Positions 24,005 through 37,157 of a stretch of 64,000 nucleotides of DNA are shown here, in pieces. A program made the translations under genes and the position numbers. The stretch comes from Sphingomonas paeninsulae. GTDB taxonomy: Bacteria; Pseudomonadota; Alphaproteobacteria; Sphingomonadales; Sphingomonadaceae. Under the pieces are notes generated by a model. That model did not search any database. It was not told where the DNA came from and worked only from the letters and a program-made list of their open reading frames with translations. Every line of letters begins with the position of its first letter. The first letter of the stretch is position 1. Location: contig NZ_CP032829.1 of NCBI RefSeq assembly GCF_003660165.1, positions 1,302,001 to 1,366,000 of the forward strand, read 5' to 3'.

Positions 24005-25210
24005 TTAAAGATACCGTCTTACGATTATATCAGAGGCAATGCTCAAATAGTCTTTGATAGATCTTGTCATTTTTTGTACGATCAAGGCTAGAAAGTCTAG
24101 AGGGCGACTGGAAAAGCGGCGAACGAGCAAGATGTCATAGGCATAAACTACAGCGATCACCGTCCCGAGGAGCATAATGGCGGATAGGGTTTGCAATATT
24201 ACGCTGCCGTAATAATTTGCCCAGCAGGAGATGATCGCATTGCCAAAACCAAAAACAAATAAGGATCGCTTCCCAACCACGAGCGCCGCTTCTCTTGGTT
24301 TAAAGCTTCGTAAGCCAAGCACAAGGACGGGAATTACGAAAACAGCCAATGCGCCATAGATCATTGTGTAAGCCGGATGATTGAGATTTCGCAGCGTAAG
24401 GTCGCTTAGCGTTTTACCAGTTACTGCAACGATGCTGTTTTCGGTGACTGACCAGGCGGCAACCACCGCGAATGCCAGAAACGGTGCGATCAATCGCGCC
24501 AAGCCCCGATTAGTCTGCAGAACGTCGACTATCAGTCTTCCCACCCATACCCCGCCTAGTACAAGCGCAAGACTGTGGAGAATCGATGGTCCCGCGATCA
24601 TGTTTTGCGTCCCTGCGCCAATAGCGAGGTCGATGATCCGCTGGATATATGCAAACCCTGGCACACGATCCGATATTTGCAGCGCCTTGATCGGGACAAA
24701 TGCGAGATGAACGAGAAACGCAAATGCCAGCGCGCGAACAAGCCCAACCTTCTGCAGTGCGGCGATCAACCAAGGAAGCGCCAAAAAGTAGACCGTATAC
24801 AAAGTCAAAATTTGCACATAAGCCGTAGATCCCATAAAAAAAGCGGACCTTATAGTGTATAATAGAGACTGGCTTCCAGTTAAAAACAATAAAAATAAGT
24901 TAAACAAAAACCAAAGGTAACATTCTCCGGCCCTCATCCAACAAATTCTTGTAAAATATCCGAAACTAATCTTATTATATCTCGGTATATAAACTATCGT
25001 AATCATGCAGCCAAAGAGCACGAGAAATAAAGGAGTCGATGCGCGCATCGCCAATTCCGCTGCACTTGTAAATACCAAACCTACTCTACCGAAAGCGTGG
25101 GATAGCAATGCAAGAAAAATAGCAATGATACGAGCGATATCGATACCCACTATTCTATCCGATGATCGCGGTATCTTATATAAATTTCCGTCATTGCAAG
25201 CGATGTTCAT
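24005..25210 (-). CDS. acyltransferase-3 / OpgC-like integral membrane protein
   Basis: The 401-residue protein starts with a hydrophilic lead and IVGIDIARIIAIFLALLSHA, the acyltransferase-3 opening in which the conserved His (here LSHAFGR) sits at the end of the first helix. About ten transmembrane helices follow (for example FLVLFGCMITIVYI, WFLFNLFLLFLTG, YFLALPWLIAAL). The layout is closest to OpgC-type acyltransferases, which acylate periplasmic glucans or surface polysaccharides. It faces away from the membrane-protein gene at 25441 and has lower G+C than the housekeeping genes, suggesting acquisition. The substrate is unknown. Confidence 0.75.
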   Translation of the reverse strand: MNIACNDGNLYKIPRSSDRIVGIDIARIIAIFLALLSHAFGRVGLVFTSAAELAMRASTPLFLVLFGCMITIVYIPRYNKISFGYFTRICWMRAGECYLWFLFNLFLLFLTGSQSLLYTIRSAFFMGSTAYVQILTLYTVYFLALPWLIAALQKVGLVRALAFAFLVHLAFVPIKALQISDRVPGFAYIQRIIDLAIGAGTQNMIAGPSILHSLALVLGGVWVGRLIVDVLQTNRGLARLIAPFLAFAVVAAWSVTENSIVAVTGKTLSDLTLRNLNHPAYTMIYGALAVFVIPVLVLGLRSFKPREAALVVGKRSLFVFGFGNAIISCWANYYGSVILQTLSAIMLLGTVIAVVYAYDILLVRRFSSRPLDFLALIVQKMTRSIKDYLSIASDIIVRRYL

Positions 25211-25440
25211 TTCGACTCATCTATAATGATAAATTTCTAATATATTCCGTCTCTGACAACGAAACACTACAACTCAGGGGCAAGCGCATATTCTTTGGCC
25301 AACCATAAAGCCAAACTGAGGAAGCCGCGATCTCCTTAAAAGCTGGACATCTAAGCTCGATTCTTTTCTCAAGGTTATGCGCGATCGCTTTGGCATCTCT
25401 TTCGACCTTTAGCGAAGCGCCAAGAAACCGGGGATGAGTG

Positions 25441-27546
25441 ATGACTAATTTTCTGGACAACGGAGGGGGGGCGTCCAGTCTTACTCATAAAATACAGCTT
25501 TGGTGGCGTCCTCAACGGCCTTTCTCAACGTCTGAGAATCAAGCGATTAGCCCACAGGGTTTTGCGGCGATCTTCGTTAGTTTGTTTCTTATCTGGTATG
25601 CCGCATGGACGATAATCTGCAACGCTGCCGTTTTAAGCGGAGCGCATTATGCAGCGATTTTTCCGCAGACGCTTATTATTCCGACTCTGCTAGTTGCCGC
25701 TGCGACACCATGGGTCAGTCGTATGGCGAGGGAGCGATATAAGGACAAGGAATCCCTGGCTCTGATCGGCGGCTTTACGCCGCAGTGGTGGCTCGCGGTA
25801 GCTCTCGCGGCTGGCTCAACGACGATATTGATTGTCGCCGATCAGCTGAAGCACGGAAGTATCGCCTCAGGGGGATCTCCGCGTTTGACGCAAGTCGCGA
25901 CCGGACTTTGTGTCGTTACGACTCTTGCTGTTGCTTGGTTCATTAGTTTCGGACCGAAAAATGGCCTGACATTCAACCTTTCCGGGTCATCGAACTCTTG
26001 GTGGCGCCTTATTGCCCTCATAATTCTTGTCTTCGGGATTTATTATTTTGGTCACCGTCAAGACGAGGACGAATCCAATTTTATAAACTTAGCACTCGGC
26101 GCCCAGCGCACTCATGGCGGAATATTTTCTCTCGACACCATGATCGGCGATGGTCCGCATGCAATTCATCTTCCAACATATAAATTCCATAGCTTTGAGT
26201 TATTGAGCGCTTCCCTTTCGAGCTTATTTCATATTGAGCCAATCTACGTCGCGCACTTAATGCTACCGGCTCCGCAGCTTGTCCTTATCTCAATGATAGC
26301 ATGGCTTCTGCTCGAGCCAGTCGTCGGAAAACTCTGGCTTGCATCGAGTATTTTTTTGCTGGGTTTCCAATTTTTTGCCACCGAAGGCTATTCGACTTGG
26401 GGCCTCCACGGACTGCCGCGACTCTTCGAGGGCAAGGCGTTTTTGGTTACCGCGCTCGTGCCGTTGATTGCTGGAATGACAATCCGATGGTTCCAGCACG
26501 GCAACCGCACGGACTTGTTACTTTTGGGTACCGCGCAAATATGCGCGATCGGTTTCTCTGCGAATGGATTATATGTTGGCCCGTCTGCCAGCGCATTCGT
26601 AGCTTGCGCGTTTCTTATAGCCAAACCGAGCATCTTCTCCTTGCAAAGAGCATCCGCTCTTTTGCTTACGCTCATCTACCCGGCGATAATGGCGGTGATC
26701 ATCTCGCTCACTCACCTAGCATTCCCGTCGGAAATACTCGTTACCGGGCAACCGCTCGCGCAATTGCTAAGTGTGAGCGGGAACAGTCTTTTCGGCATGC
26801 TGGTATTAACATTCATGATGCTGCTCGCCATGGGATTGGCGCATACTCCAATTTTCCGGCCGGCCATTGCATACGTACCCTTTGCACTGATCGCGACACT
26901 CAATCCTCTTTCGTGGAAAATCATATCGGGCCTGACAGGAAACCTTGGTTTCCGAATATTCTGGGCGTTGCCGATTCCAATGATGGCGGGGATCTTGGCG
27001 ACCCTGACGTTGCTGCGGGCCAAAATCAGAAGCGAGGCCATTGTCACCACGATTGCTGCCCTAACGCTTGTTGCGGGCATCGCGTTCAATGCACTTTTAA
27101 GTAGCACACCATTTAAAGTGCATTGGCATCTACCGACATTGAAAGTGAATGCAGATCAGTATGGGAATGCTAGGTTACTCGCAAAGATCACGGGGCCAGG
27201 TTGTGCAATACTCGCGCCTGAGGTCGTCTCACAATGGCTCTCAACAATTGAAGGCGCTGCCTATCCGGTGTTTACCCGTCGATTGTATCTCGTTCACTAT
27301 CGTTTCACGATGCCCCCTCGCGAGTTGAGGGCGCGTGAACAACTTGCCGATCTTGTGGAAAAGCCAGCAATCATCACCGCCACGCCCGATTTGCGGCAGC
27401 TTCTTATCCCAATCGGCACCATCGCTGTCGCGAAGACCATAGGGCCGATCGCGGCGGCAGACTCGCTCGCGCGGCAGCTTAATTTGAAGGGCCCATTTGC
27501 CAGACGCGACCTTCTCGTCTGGACTGGAACTTGCGCAAAACTCTGA
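25441..27546 (+). CDS. polytopic membrane protein (DUF6077/glycosyltransferase-C-like)
   Basis: The 701-residue protein has 12-14 predicted transmembrane helices (for example FAAIFVSLFLIWYAAWTIIC, LIIPTLLVAAATPWV, LLTLIYPAIMAVIISLTHLA, MMAGILATLTLLRA). A periplasmic-type loop near residue 220 carries GHRQDEDESNFINLALGAQR. Acidic DED in the first large loop followed by many helices resembles GT-C lipid-linked sugar transferases. The family is uncertain; DUF6077-type is my best guess. ATG at 25441 is preferred; a GTG three bases upstream is possible. Flanked by two acyltransferases, it probably serves surface polysaccharide modification. Confidence 0.65.
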   Translation: MTNFLDNGGGASSLTHKIQLWWRPQRPFSTSENQAISPQGFAAIFVSLFLIWYAAWTIICNAAVLSGAHYAAIFPQTLIIPTLLVAAATPWVSRMARERYKDKESLALIGGFTPQWWLAVALAAGSTTILIVADQLKHGSIASGGSPRLTQVATGLCVVTTLAVAWFISFGPKNGLTFNLSGSSNSWWRLIALIILVFGIYYFGHRQDEDESNFINLALGAQRTHGGIFSLDTMIGDGPHAIHLPTYKFHSFELLSASLSSLFHIEPIYVAHLMLPAPQLVLISMIAWLLLEPVVGKLWLASSIFLLGFQFFATEGYSTWGLHGLPRLFEGKAFLVTALVPLIAGMTIRWFQHGNRTDLLLLGTAQICAIGFSANGLYVGPSASAFVACAFLIAKPSIFSLQRASALLLTLIYPAIMAVIISLTHLAFPSEILVTGQPLAQLLSVSGNSLFGMLVLTFMMLLAMGLAHTPIFRPAIAYVPFALIATLNPLSWKIISGLTGNLGFRIFWALPIPMMAGILATLTLLRAKIRSEAIVTTIAALTLVAGIAFNALLSSTPFKVHWHLPTLKVNADQYGNARLLAKITGPGCAILAPEVVSQWLSTIEGAAYPVFTRRLYLVHYRFTMPPRELRAREQLADLVEKPAIITATPDLRQLLIPIGTIAVAKTIGPIAAADSLARQLNLKGPFARRDLLVWTGTCAKL

Positions 27547-27698
27547 TCGAGAGTCCGACCTGAGAATGAAACGAACAGATGAGGGAGGGCGCTTTCTAAA
27601 GAGGCTGCTTGGCGCCTCTGCCTTCCCCGTCGCAGCTAAAAAAACGCTAATCATCCAACTCAGTCTCGATGCGCTTAAGGAACCGCTCGGCCGGTGCC

Positions 27699-28769
27699 TC
27701 ACAGCCTAACGGCTCCAAGACTTGCCTTATACCGCGCACGTACTCTCATCGGCTTGCCGTTAAACAGAAAAGTCATCAGCTTACTTCGAACAACTAAGAG
27801 GTGAAACCAATAAGAAGCAGTTAAAACAAAAGCTATCCTGATTATATAATCTAACAGATATGATGATGAAGATGGAATATAAACTAACGCATAACCTGCA
27901 ATCGGAAAATGTATTAGATAAATAGTGTAAGAAGACTTAGAAAATTTAATGATTTTCTCTGAGTAATTTCTGATCTTAAATGCCTGCTGCAGTATTAGAC
28001 AGATTATTGGATACATCACGGAACTATAGGTGAATGTTTTAATTATGGTCTGATGCTGTCCAAAACCATCTAGAGCTTCATATCCGTAGATATATACAAA
28101 AATGCTCATTGGCACGAGAGAGCAAATTATCAAAATAACCAGGGCAACGTTATTACTGTTCGCAAGATCTCTAACAGATTGATATTTTCCATAGAAATAT
28201 CCAAGCAAGAACGGGGCAACATATTGCACGGTTTCGCAGGTTAAATCTGAAACCCTTTTCATGGCTGGCAGCACGTAAAATGTCGCCTGCGTTGCGAATA
28301 CAGTCACAATGGTAAATGCCATCACCACCAACATAGCAGGAACCAGTTTCATCTCTGAAATGTCAAGATAACTAGTTACATCATATTCTCTCGTAGTAAA
28401 ATATATGTTGCCTATATAAAGTATAGTGCAATAAACTAACAATGAAATTAAGAACCACATGTGATACAGTTCTATTGAATGAGTAAGAGGATAAAGTAGC
28501 GTATTCGTAACTAACAATCCAACTAACATGGGAATTCCAAGTTGGATCATCTTTTTATGAAACCAGACTCTTGGATGTCTTGAATGTAAGACGATTCCGG
28601 ACAAAACGCCTGCTATCGCCATAAATGCGCCCATGCGAAACATGCTTGATAGTATTTGAATAAGGTATTCTGCGGGAACGTGCTTTGCATCTGTTGTATG
28701 CAAGCAAACCCCCAACGTAAGAAATACTGCGCGCCACACGTCAAGGCCGTCAATTCGTTCGCTTGTCAC
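27699..28769 (-). CDS. acyltransferase-3 family membrane protein
   Basis: The 356-residue protein begins MTSERIDGLDVWRAVFLTLG and VCLHTTDAKH, the acyltransferase-3 signature (R-x-x-D-x-x-R, then His). About ten hydrophobic helices follow, including MWFLISLLVYCTILYIGNIY and a late YTIYLIHFPIAGYALVYI that contains the second conserved His. It would transfer acyl groups from the cytoplasm to a surface glycan or lipid. The gene is clearly AT-rich compared with its neighbours (many AAA/TAT codons), a sign of horizontal transfer. It is convergent with the membrane-protein gene at 25441-27546. Confidence 0.85.
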   Translation of the reverse strand: MTSERIDGLDVWRAVFLTLGVCLHTTDAKHVPAEYLIQILSSMFRMGAFMAIAGVLSGIVLHSRHPRVWFHKKMIQLGIPMLVGLLVTNTLLYPLTHSIELYHMWFLISLLVYCTILYIGNIYFTTREYDVTSYLDISEMKLVPAMLVVMAFTIVTVFATQATFYVLPAMKRVSDLTCETVQYVAPFLLGYFYGKYQSVRDLANSNNVALVILIICSLVPMSIFVYIYGYEALDGFGQHQTIIKTFTYSSVMYPIICLILQQAFKIRNYSEKIIKFSKSSYTIYLIHFPIAGYALVYIPSSSSYLLDYIIRIAFVLTASYWFHLLVVRSKLMTFLFNGKPMRVRARYKASLGAVRL

Positions 28770-29024
28770 AACAACCCCCGATTTGCTCGGCGCGTGTTAA
28801 CCGCTAGTGCGTCGCGACAAATCATAACAAATGGTTAACGAAACGCGAGTCTCACAGCGGAGTTTCGCGATCAGGCGTTCCATGATCGGGTCGGGATTCT
28901 GATAATGCTGTATTAATCGAAGGCATCAATCCAATCGAAACCGACTGGCAAACTTCGTTGATGAATATCGTATTTATATAAAATATTAGTTATAATCAGT
29001 AATGACACAATCTTGGCAATAGTT
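28770..29024. other. AT-rich intergenic region between bioA and the acyltransferase
   Basis: The 255 bp show no gene. The left part has an imperfect repeat around CGAAAC...GTTTCG (near 28838-28870) and the right part is very AT-rich. It likely holds the acyltransferase promoter and the end of the bio transcript. Confidence 0.4.
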
Positions 29025-30271
29025 TCAATTTATATAATCACGTATGATGTTATATACCGCAATCAAGTCGCCGTTATCGATGCAATAGGGCGGCATGACA
29101 TATATCGTATTACCCAATGGCCGTAACAACACGTCGTGTTCTCTTGCATAAGCCATCAGGCGTGGAGCCAGAGCAGACAGATAGGTACCGTTGGTATCGG
29201 CAATCTCAAACGCCGCGATTGTACCGAGGCGACGAATATTGAATATATTCGGATTGCCAGAAAAATAATCAAGTTGCCGTTGCTGTCGCCTGCCGAGATC
29301 GGCAACTCGTTCCAGGACCGGCTCATCGCGCCAGATAACCATGTTAGCATTTGCCGCTGCGCAGGCGATCGGGTTTGCGGTGTAACTCGATGAATGAAAA
29401 AACATTCTGGCCCGATCGGTCGAGCGATGCGCATCGAAAATAGCAGGCGTTGCAAGCGTCACCGCCAATGGCATTGCCCCCCGGTCAGTCCCTTGGACAA
29501 GCATAGAATGTCGGGCACAATGTCTGCCTGCTCACAGGCGAGCAGCGTTCCAGTGCGGCCCCAGCCGGTCATGATCTCATCGGCGATAAACAGTACATTA
29601 TGGCGCAGACAGATTGCGCGCATTTCGGCCAACACGACGGGTGAATAGATCAACATGCCCCCCGCCCCCAAAACGAGCGGCTCCACAATGAACGCAGCCG
29701 GTTTGGGAGAAACACTGCATTGACGATCGAGTTCGTCGAAAGTTGCCTGCTCGTGCTCCTTGACTGGAAAGGGGATCGTGCCGACATCGAACAAAAGCGG
29801 TGAGTAAGCTTGATTAAAAACCCCACGTGCGCCGACCGACATCGCGCCGATCGTGTCACCGTGGTAGCTGTGTTGCATCACCAAAATGCGATCGCGGGGC
29901 TCGCCGCGATTGGCCCAGAAACCGAGTGCCATTTTTAACGCGACTTCGACACTGGTCGATCCACTGTCCGAAAAGAACACGTGGGCGAGTGGCGCGGGCA
30001 TCATTTCGATCAATGCGCGGGCAAGCGTCTCTGCGGGTTCGTGCGTCCAACCAGCGAAGATGATCTGGTCAAGCTTGCCCGCCTGTTCGGCGATCGCGGC
30101 CATGATCCGCGGGTTGTTGTGGCCATGAGTTGTCACCCACCATGACGAAATTGCGTCAATGATGCGGCGACCATCCTGCGTGTAAAGGGCGGCGCCATCG
30201 GCATGGGTGACGAGTGGGATCGGTTCGTTGAGACCGTGCTGCGTGAAAGGGTGCCATACGGGCGATGTCAT
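29025..30271 (-). CDS. bioA: adenosylmethionine-8-amino-7-oxononanoate aminotransferase (single-base frameshift)
   Basis: BioA converts 8-amino-7-oxononanoate to 7,8-diaminopelargonate with S-adenosylmethionine as amino donor. The first frame runs from [16 protein letters not shown] through [33 protein letters not shown] and [12 protein letters not shown] to the PLP lysine in CLSKGLTGG. There a run of six G's (complement of 29477-29482) puts it out of frame. Seven G's would give [20 protein letters not shown] and continue to [20 protein letters not shown] and the end, 415 residues, the normal length. It is the third gene of bioF-bioD-bioA (its ATG overlaps the bioD stop). A missed base is more likely than a null mutation. 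Confidence 0.9.
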
Positions 30272-30891
30272 GCGGTGAAATCCGCGACGTTGAAGTTGGC
30301 AGAGAACACCTGAGCAAGTGTGGCGCGGTTCAGAGGAGCGAGGGAGGGCAGGCGACCGAGTCGCTTAACCTTGCCCATGGTGGTAATCGTGGATTCAGTA
30401 TCTTCGTTGGTCTCGCCGATAAAAACGATGCCTAAAAGCGGGACGCGGCGCGCGCGGAGGGCTTCGATCGACAACAAGCTGTGATTGATCGTGCCGAGGG
30501 TCGTGCGCGCCACCAGCACTGTGGAAAACGCCCAGTCGGCAAGCAAATCAGCATACACGTAAGCGCGGGTTATCGGCACCATGACGCCACCTGCCCCCTC
30601 TATAATAAGGGGCTTCGTGGTAGGGAGCGTCAGTCGGGCGGTATCTATTGTAACACCGTCAAGCTCCGCCGCACGATGGGGCGAGCACGGGGTGGTGAGG
30701 CGATAAGCTTCGGGATGAATGCGGTGAGCGGCCAACCCCGAAAGCTCGGCAACGCGCTGGCTGTCGGTTTCTTCGTCAAGGCCAGCCTGTATCGGCTTCC
30801 AGTAATCTGCGTCGAGAGCAGCGGCCAATGCGGCAGCGAAAACGGTCTTGCCTATTCCAGTATCGGTCCCGGTGACGACAATCGCGCTCAT
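30268..30891 (-). CDS. bioD: dethiobiotin synthase
   Basis: The 207-residue protein has the BioD P-loop [15 protein letters not shown] at residues 8-22 and the family's [12 protein letters not shown] carboxylate/Mg region. It closes the ureido ring of dethiobiotin from diaminopelargonate, CO2 and ATP in the cytosol. Its start overlaps the bioF stop and its stop overlaps the bioA start by 4 nt each, so the three are translationally coupled. Length is normal (about 210). Confidence 0.95.
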   Translation of the reverse strand: MSAIVVTGTDTGIGKTVFAAALAAALDADYWKPIQAGLDEETDSQRVAELSGLAAHRIHPEAYRLTTPCSPHRAAELDGVTIDTARLTLPTTKPLIIEGAGGVMVPITRAYVYADLLADWAFSTVLVARTTLGTINHSLLSIEALRARRVPLLGIVFIGETNEDTESTITTMGKVKRLGRLPSLAPLNRATLAQVFSANFNVADFTA

Positions 30892-32027
30892 TTCAGCGCG
30901 TCCTCGAGTTTAGCAGCGAGTGCCAATATATCGTCGGCACCAATATTAAGCGTGAGCGAGATACGCAGGCGCGATGTGCCCGCCGGTACGGTCGGCGGAC
31001 GAATACCCCGGACGTCGAAACCCGCAGCCTGTAGCGAGGTTGCAACGCGCATCGTGCGAGCATCGTCGCCGAGAATGACCGGCATGATCTGGGAACCGGT
31101 TACAAGCGCTCCGAAGGGGGCAAGCGCGGTGCCCGCGATATCGATAAGCGCGTGCAGCCGATTCTGACGTTCGGGTTCCTCGACGAGCAATCGCAGCGCG
31201 GCGCGGACGGCGGCGGCCATCAGCGGCGATGGTGCCGTGGAAAAGATAAAGGCACGGCTTCGGTTGACGAGAAAGTCGCGCATGATTTGTGGACCGCACA
31301 GCAACGCGCCTTCGCAGCCCAGTGCCTTCCCACAAGTGCGCAGAACGATGACGTTATCCAGACCGTCGAACGGTGCGGCCAATCCGCGTCCTTCAGGGCC
31401 AAAAACGCCAGTGCCGTGAGCGTCATCGATCAGAAAATAACCATCATGACGTCGGGCAAGCTGCATAAGCTCACCAAGCGGAGCCCGGTCGCCATCCATG
31501 CTATAAAGGCTTTCCACCGCTATCCACACGCGCCCAGTGCCGCCCTCTCGACGCCAACTGGTGATAACGTCCGCAAAGCCATCGACATCGTTATGCCCGG
31601 CTGCGCGATATTCGGCCCGGCCAAGACGCATCCCTTCATGCGCACTGGCATGGACGAGTTCGTCATAAACAATCAGGTCGCCGCGCTGAGGCAGTGTGCA
31701 AAGGAGCGCCGCATTCGCCGCATAGCCACTGGAAAAGAACAATGCGCTTTCGGAACCGAAGAAAACGGCGGCTTCATGTTCCAGTGCTTCGTGTTCGAGA
31801 TGATTACCGCGCAACAGGCGCGACCCCCCAGATCCTAAAGGAACACCACTCGCCAGTGCGGCGGCGACGGCAGCAGCCAAACGGGGCGACGATGCGAGCC
31901 CCAGATAGTCGTTCGATGAGAAATCGCGACCGGCGCGGGGAATCAGTTGGCGGCGGCGACTAAGGACAGCAAGCTGAGCGAGATCGCGGGTTTGAGCGTC
32001 GAACATTTGGGCATCGATTGTCTGCAT
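30888..32027 (-). CDS. bioF: 8-amino-7-oxononanoate synthase
   Basis: The 379-residue PLP enzyme of the alpha-oxoamine synthase family condenses pimeloyl-ACP (or CoA) with alanine. Visible motifs are [15 protein letters not shown] at the N-terminus, [26 protein letters not shown] and the PLP lysine in [15 protein letters not shown]. It is the first gene of the bioFDA operon. The minus-strand glycosylase gene ends only 70 bp upstream, so transcription could read through, or a bio promoter may lie in that short gap. bioB is not in the window. Confidence 0.95.
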   Translation of the reverse strand: MQTIDAQMFDAQTRDLAQLAVLSRRRQLIPRAGRDFSSNDYLGLASSPRLAAAVAAALASGVPLGSGGSRLLRGNHLEHEALEHEAAVFFGSESALFFSSGYAANAALLCTLPQRGDLIVYDELVHASAHEGMRLGRAEYRAAGHNDVDGFADVITSWRREGGTGRVWIAVESLYSMDGDRAPLGELMQLARRHDGYFLIDDAHGTGVFGPEGRGLAAPFDGLDNVIVLRTCGKALGCEGALLCGPQIMRDFLVNRSRAFIFSTAPSPLMAAAVRAALRLLVEEPERQNRLHALIDIAGTALAPFGALVTGSQIMPVILGDDARTMRVATSLQAAGFDVRGIRPPTVPAGTSRLRISLTLNIGADDILALAAKLEDALK

Positions 32028-32097
32028 GACATTTGCGTTAAGTAGAACTGGCTGCCCATGCGACCGAAAAATTGCCTTCGCAAAATCATGCCTTCGA

Positions 32098-32715
32098 TCA
32101 AATTACCGGTATCTTATAGTGATGCCACGCAAAAACCGCCGCTGCGCCGCGATGAGGTCGCCAGTTCTTCGCAACTTCGCGAACGGTTTTTTCAGTCGGG
32201 CGGGTGTTATGGCCCAGAATGCGTCCGACCGATTCCTGTACGGCAAGATCGCCTGCTGGCCAGATGTCAGCGCGTCCTTCGGCAAACAACAAATAAACTT
32301 CGGCGGACCAGCGCCCAATGCCTTTTACCGCAGTCAATTTGGCAATGGCCTCCTCATCATCCTCGGGCAGATTTTCGAGATCGAGTTCGCCTGCGACGAT
32401 CAGTTCGGCAAGGCTGCGACAATAGCCAATCTTTTGGCGCGACAGTCCGGCGGCACGCAATTCCTCATCGGTCATCAGCACCATCGCAGCAGGGTCGGTG
32501 ATCTCTCCAACGGCCGCCGCAACCTTCAACCAGACAGAATCCGCTGCCTTAAAGCTGATCTGCTGACCGACGATTGTACGCAGCAGAGTTGGATAGCCAG
32601 TGTCGCGACCTCGTGGTTCGGGGTAGCCAGCCTGCGCCAGCGCCTTGGCAAAACGCGGTTCTATGACGGCGAGCGCGTCGAGGCTGGCGCGAAGTTGTTC
32701 AGCGGAAAGTCCCAT
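32098..32715 (-). CDS. DNA-3-methyladenine glycosylase II-like (HhH-GPD) enzyme
   Basis: This 205-residue protein has the helix-hairpin-helix (LTAVKGIGRWSAEVYLLFAE) and the catalytic aspartate region (ADIWPAGDLAVQ) of the AlkA/HhH-GPD superfamily. The N-terminal half carries GYPTLLRTIVGQQISFKAAD, as in the small alkylbase glycosylases. It removes alkylated purines such as 3-methyladenine and starts base-excision repair. It lies upstream of the bio operon on the same strand. It lacks the FeS cluster cysteines of EndoIII. Confidence 0.9.
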   Translation of the reverse strand: MGLSAEQLRASLDALAVIEPRFAKALAQAGYPEPRGRDTGYPTLLRTIVGQQISFKAADSVWLKVAAAVGEITDPAAMVLMTDEELRAAGLSRQKIGYCRSLAELIVAGELDLENLPEDDEEAIAKLTAVKGIGRWSAEVYLLFAEGRADIWPAGDLAVQESVGRILGHNTRPTEKTVREVAKNWRPHRGAAAVFAWHHYKIPVI

Positions 32716-32815
32716 ATATCTTCCTGAACCATCCTTCTTTCAGATTGATGCTCGCTTGATCCCGGACAGTTCCCGCGACATAGGCTGCCTTCGAACATAC
32801 CGCACGGAGTCTTAG

Positions 32816-33133
32816 ATGCCCAAGCTGATCGTTACCACACGCGAAGGAACCGTGCAGGAAATCAACGGGGATGCCGGGCTGACGGTTATGGAAGTCATCC
32901 GCGACGGCGGTGTGGACGAACTGCTCGCCCTATGCGGTGGTTGCTGTTCCTGTGCGACGTGTCACGTCTATGTCGACGCCGAATTTGCCGGCGCCCTGCC
33001 GCCGATCAGTGAAGACGAGAACGATCTGCTCGATTCATCCGATCAACGTGACGGACGATCGCGACTGTCGTGTCAGATTCCTTTCAGTGCAGCGCTGGAC
33101 GGCTTGAAAATAACGATTGCCCCTGAAGATTGA
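32816..33133 (+). CDS. adrenodoxin-type [2Fe-2S] ferredoxin
   Basis: The 105-residue protein has the cluster ligands in the order [14 protein letters not shown] (Cys 40, 46, 49) and a fourth Cys in RLSCQIPF near residue 86. This is the vertebrate/alphaproteobacterial adrenodoxin pattern C-x5-C-x2-C...C. It carries single electrons in the cytosol, for instance to P450s or FeS assembly. The start ATG at 32816 is preceded by GGAG. The stop touches the convergent msrA stop with no spacer. Family assignment is secure; the redox partner is unknown. Confidence 0.9.
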   Translation: MPKLIVTTREGTVQEINGDAGLTVMEVIRDGGVDELLALCGGCCSCATCHVYVDAEFAGALPPISEDENDLLDSSDQRDGRSRLSCQIPFSAALDGLKITIAPED

Positions 33134-33808
33134 TCAACCGACCGGTCGCGCCGACCATAATGCAGGAAAGGTTTTCTGCAGTGCGACCAGTTTTGGCGCG
33201 TCCCAAGTCCGAATATAGCCGTTGTTCGGATTTAGAGCCGCGAAGTTCTGATGATACGCCTCAGCAGGGAAAAATCCGCCTGTTTCCAGTTTCGTGACGA
33301 TCGGCGCGCCCCAAACTTTAGATGCGGTCAACTGACCGATATATGCGCGAGCGACGCGCCCCTGATCGGGTGACTGTGGAAAAATCGCCGAACGATAGCT
33401 GGTGCCAGAGTCCGGCCCCTGTCGGTTCAGTTCGGTCGGATTCATCGCCACGGAAAACAGAACCCGCAGCAGCGTGCCGTAACTGACGCGCGCTGGATCA
33501 TAAGTGATCTTTATAGCTTCGGCATGGCGCGTCATCTCTGTACTCACCGTCTCGTAATTGGCCGTGCTCCGCATTCCGCCAGCATAGCCGGACACGACCG
33601 AAGTAACGCCCCTCACATGGCTGAAAACGGCTTCCATTCCCCAGAAACAACCACCGGCAAAAATCGCGGTGGCGGTGTGGCCGGACGCAGGCGCGTCAAC
33701 CACTGGTATTGGAGCCAGCACAGTCCGCTCTGCGGCACCGGCGAACTGGATGGCAACGCCCCCGGCAAGGAGGAGTGCCACCGAGATGGGAAGAACGTAG
33801 TTTTTCAT
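33134..33808 (-). CDS. msrA: peptide-methionine (S)-S-oxide reductase, exported form
   Basis: The 224-residue protein has a signal peptide (MKNYVLPISVALLLAGGVAI QFAGA), so it should act in the periplasm. The MsrA core follows: IFAGGCFWGMEAVFSHVRGV with the catalytic Cys in GCFWG, SGYAGG, and the later EAYHQNF. It reduces oxidised methionine in exported proteins. The gene is convergent with the ferredoxin gene with zero spacing. The N-terminal extension before the core (about 45 residues) is longer than in cytosolic MsrA. Confidence 0.93.
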   Translation of the reverse strand: MKNYVLPISVALLLAGGVAIQFAGAAERTVLAPIPVVDAPASGHTATAIFAGGCFWGMEAVFSHVRGVTSVVSGYAGGMRSTANYETVSTEMTRHAEAIKITYDPARVSYGTLLRVLFSVAMNPTELNRQGPDSGTSYRSAIFPQSPDQGRVARAYIGQLTASKVWGAPIVTKLETGGFFPAEAYHQNFAALNPNNGYIRTWDAPKLVALQKTFPALWSARPVG

Positions 33809-33860
33809 GGGCTGCCTTCAATTTCGGTACGCGTTCAATCTGGTAACGCTTGAACCGAAT

Positions 33861-33959
33861 TTACAGGTGCAGGCCCGGTGTAGCGAGGAGCGCTACCGCA
33901 CCGAAAGCAAAGCCGCCCAGAATACGCTGAACGAAATCTGATTTGACGAAGCTAAGCAT
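33861..33959 (-). CDS. small membrane-associated peptide (32 residues)
   Basis: A short frame reads MLSFVKSDFVQRILGGFAFG then AVALLATPGLHL. It has an amphipathic lead and a single hydrophobic segment, as in the many small single-span proteins of sphingomonads. AAAAGGAAATGGCAC ends just before the ATG, a good ribosome-binding site. It sits between msrA and the aminotransferase gene on the same strand. Coding status rests on the start region and the hydrophobic pattern only. Confidence 0.5.
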   Translation of the reverse strand: MLSFVKSDFVQRILGGFAFGAVALLATPGLHL

Positions 33960-34044
33960 GTGCCATTTCCTTTTCATCTGTCCCAGCTACGTGAAATAGC
34001 CGCCTAGGGTTTCACACTGGCTGAATGAAAAGATTAGCTTAGGT

Positions 34045-37038
<2,994 letters not shown>

Positions 37039-37157
37039 GACGCCCCTTTGACAGCGCGATGGAGAGGTTGCCAGCCTAATCTAAGGCTCAGGGCACGTCG
37101 TCCCAAGCTGACAACAAACCCCTATCCTTGACCTCTGCTTCGGTGTTGAATGTCACA

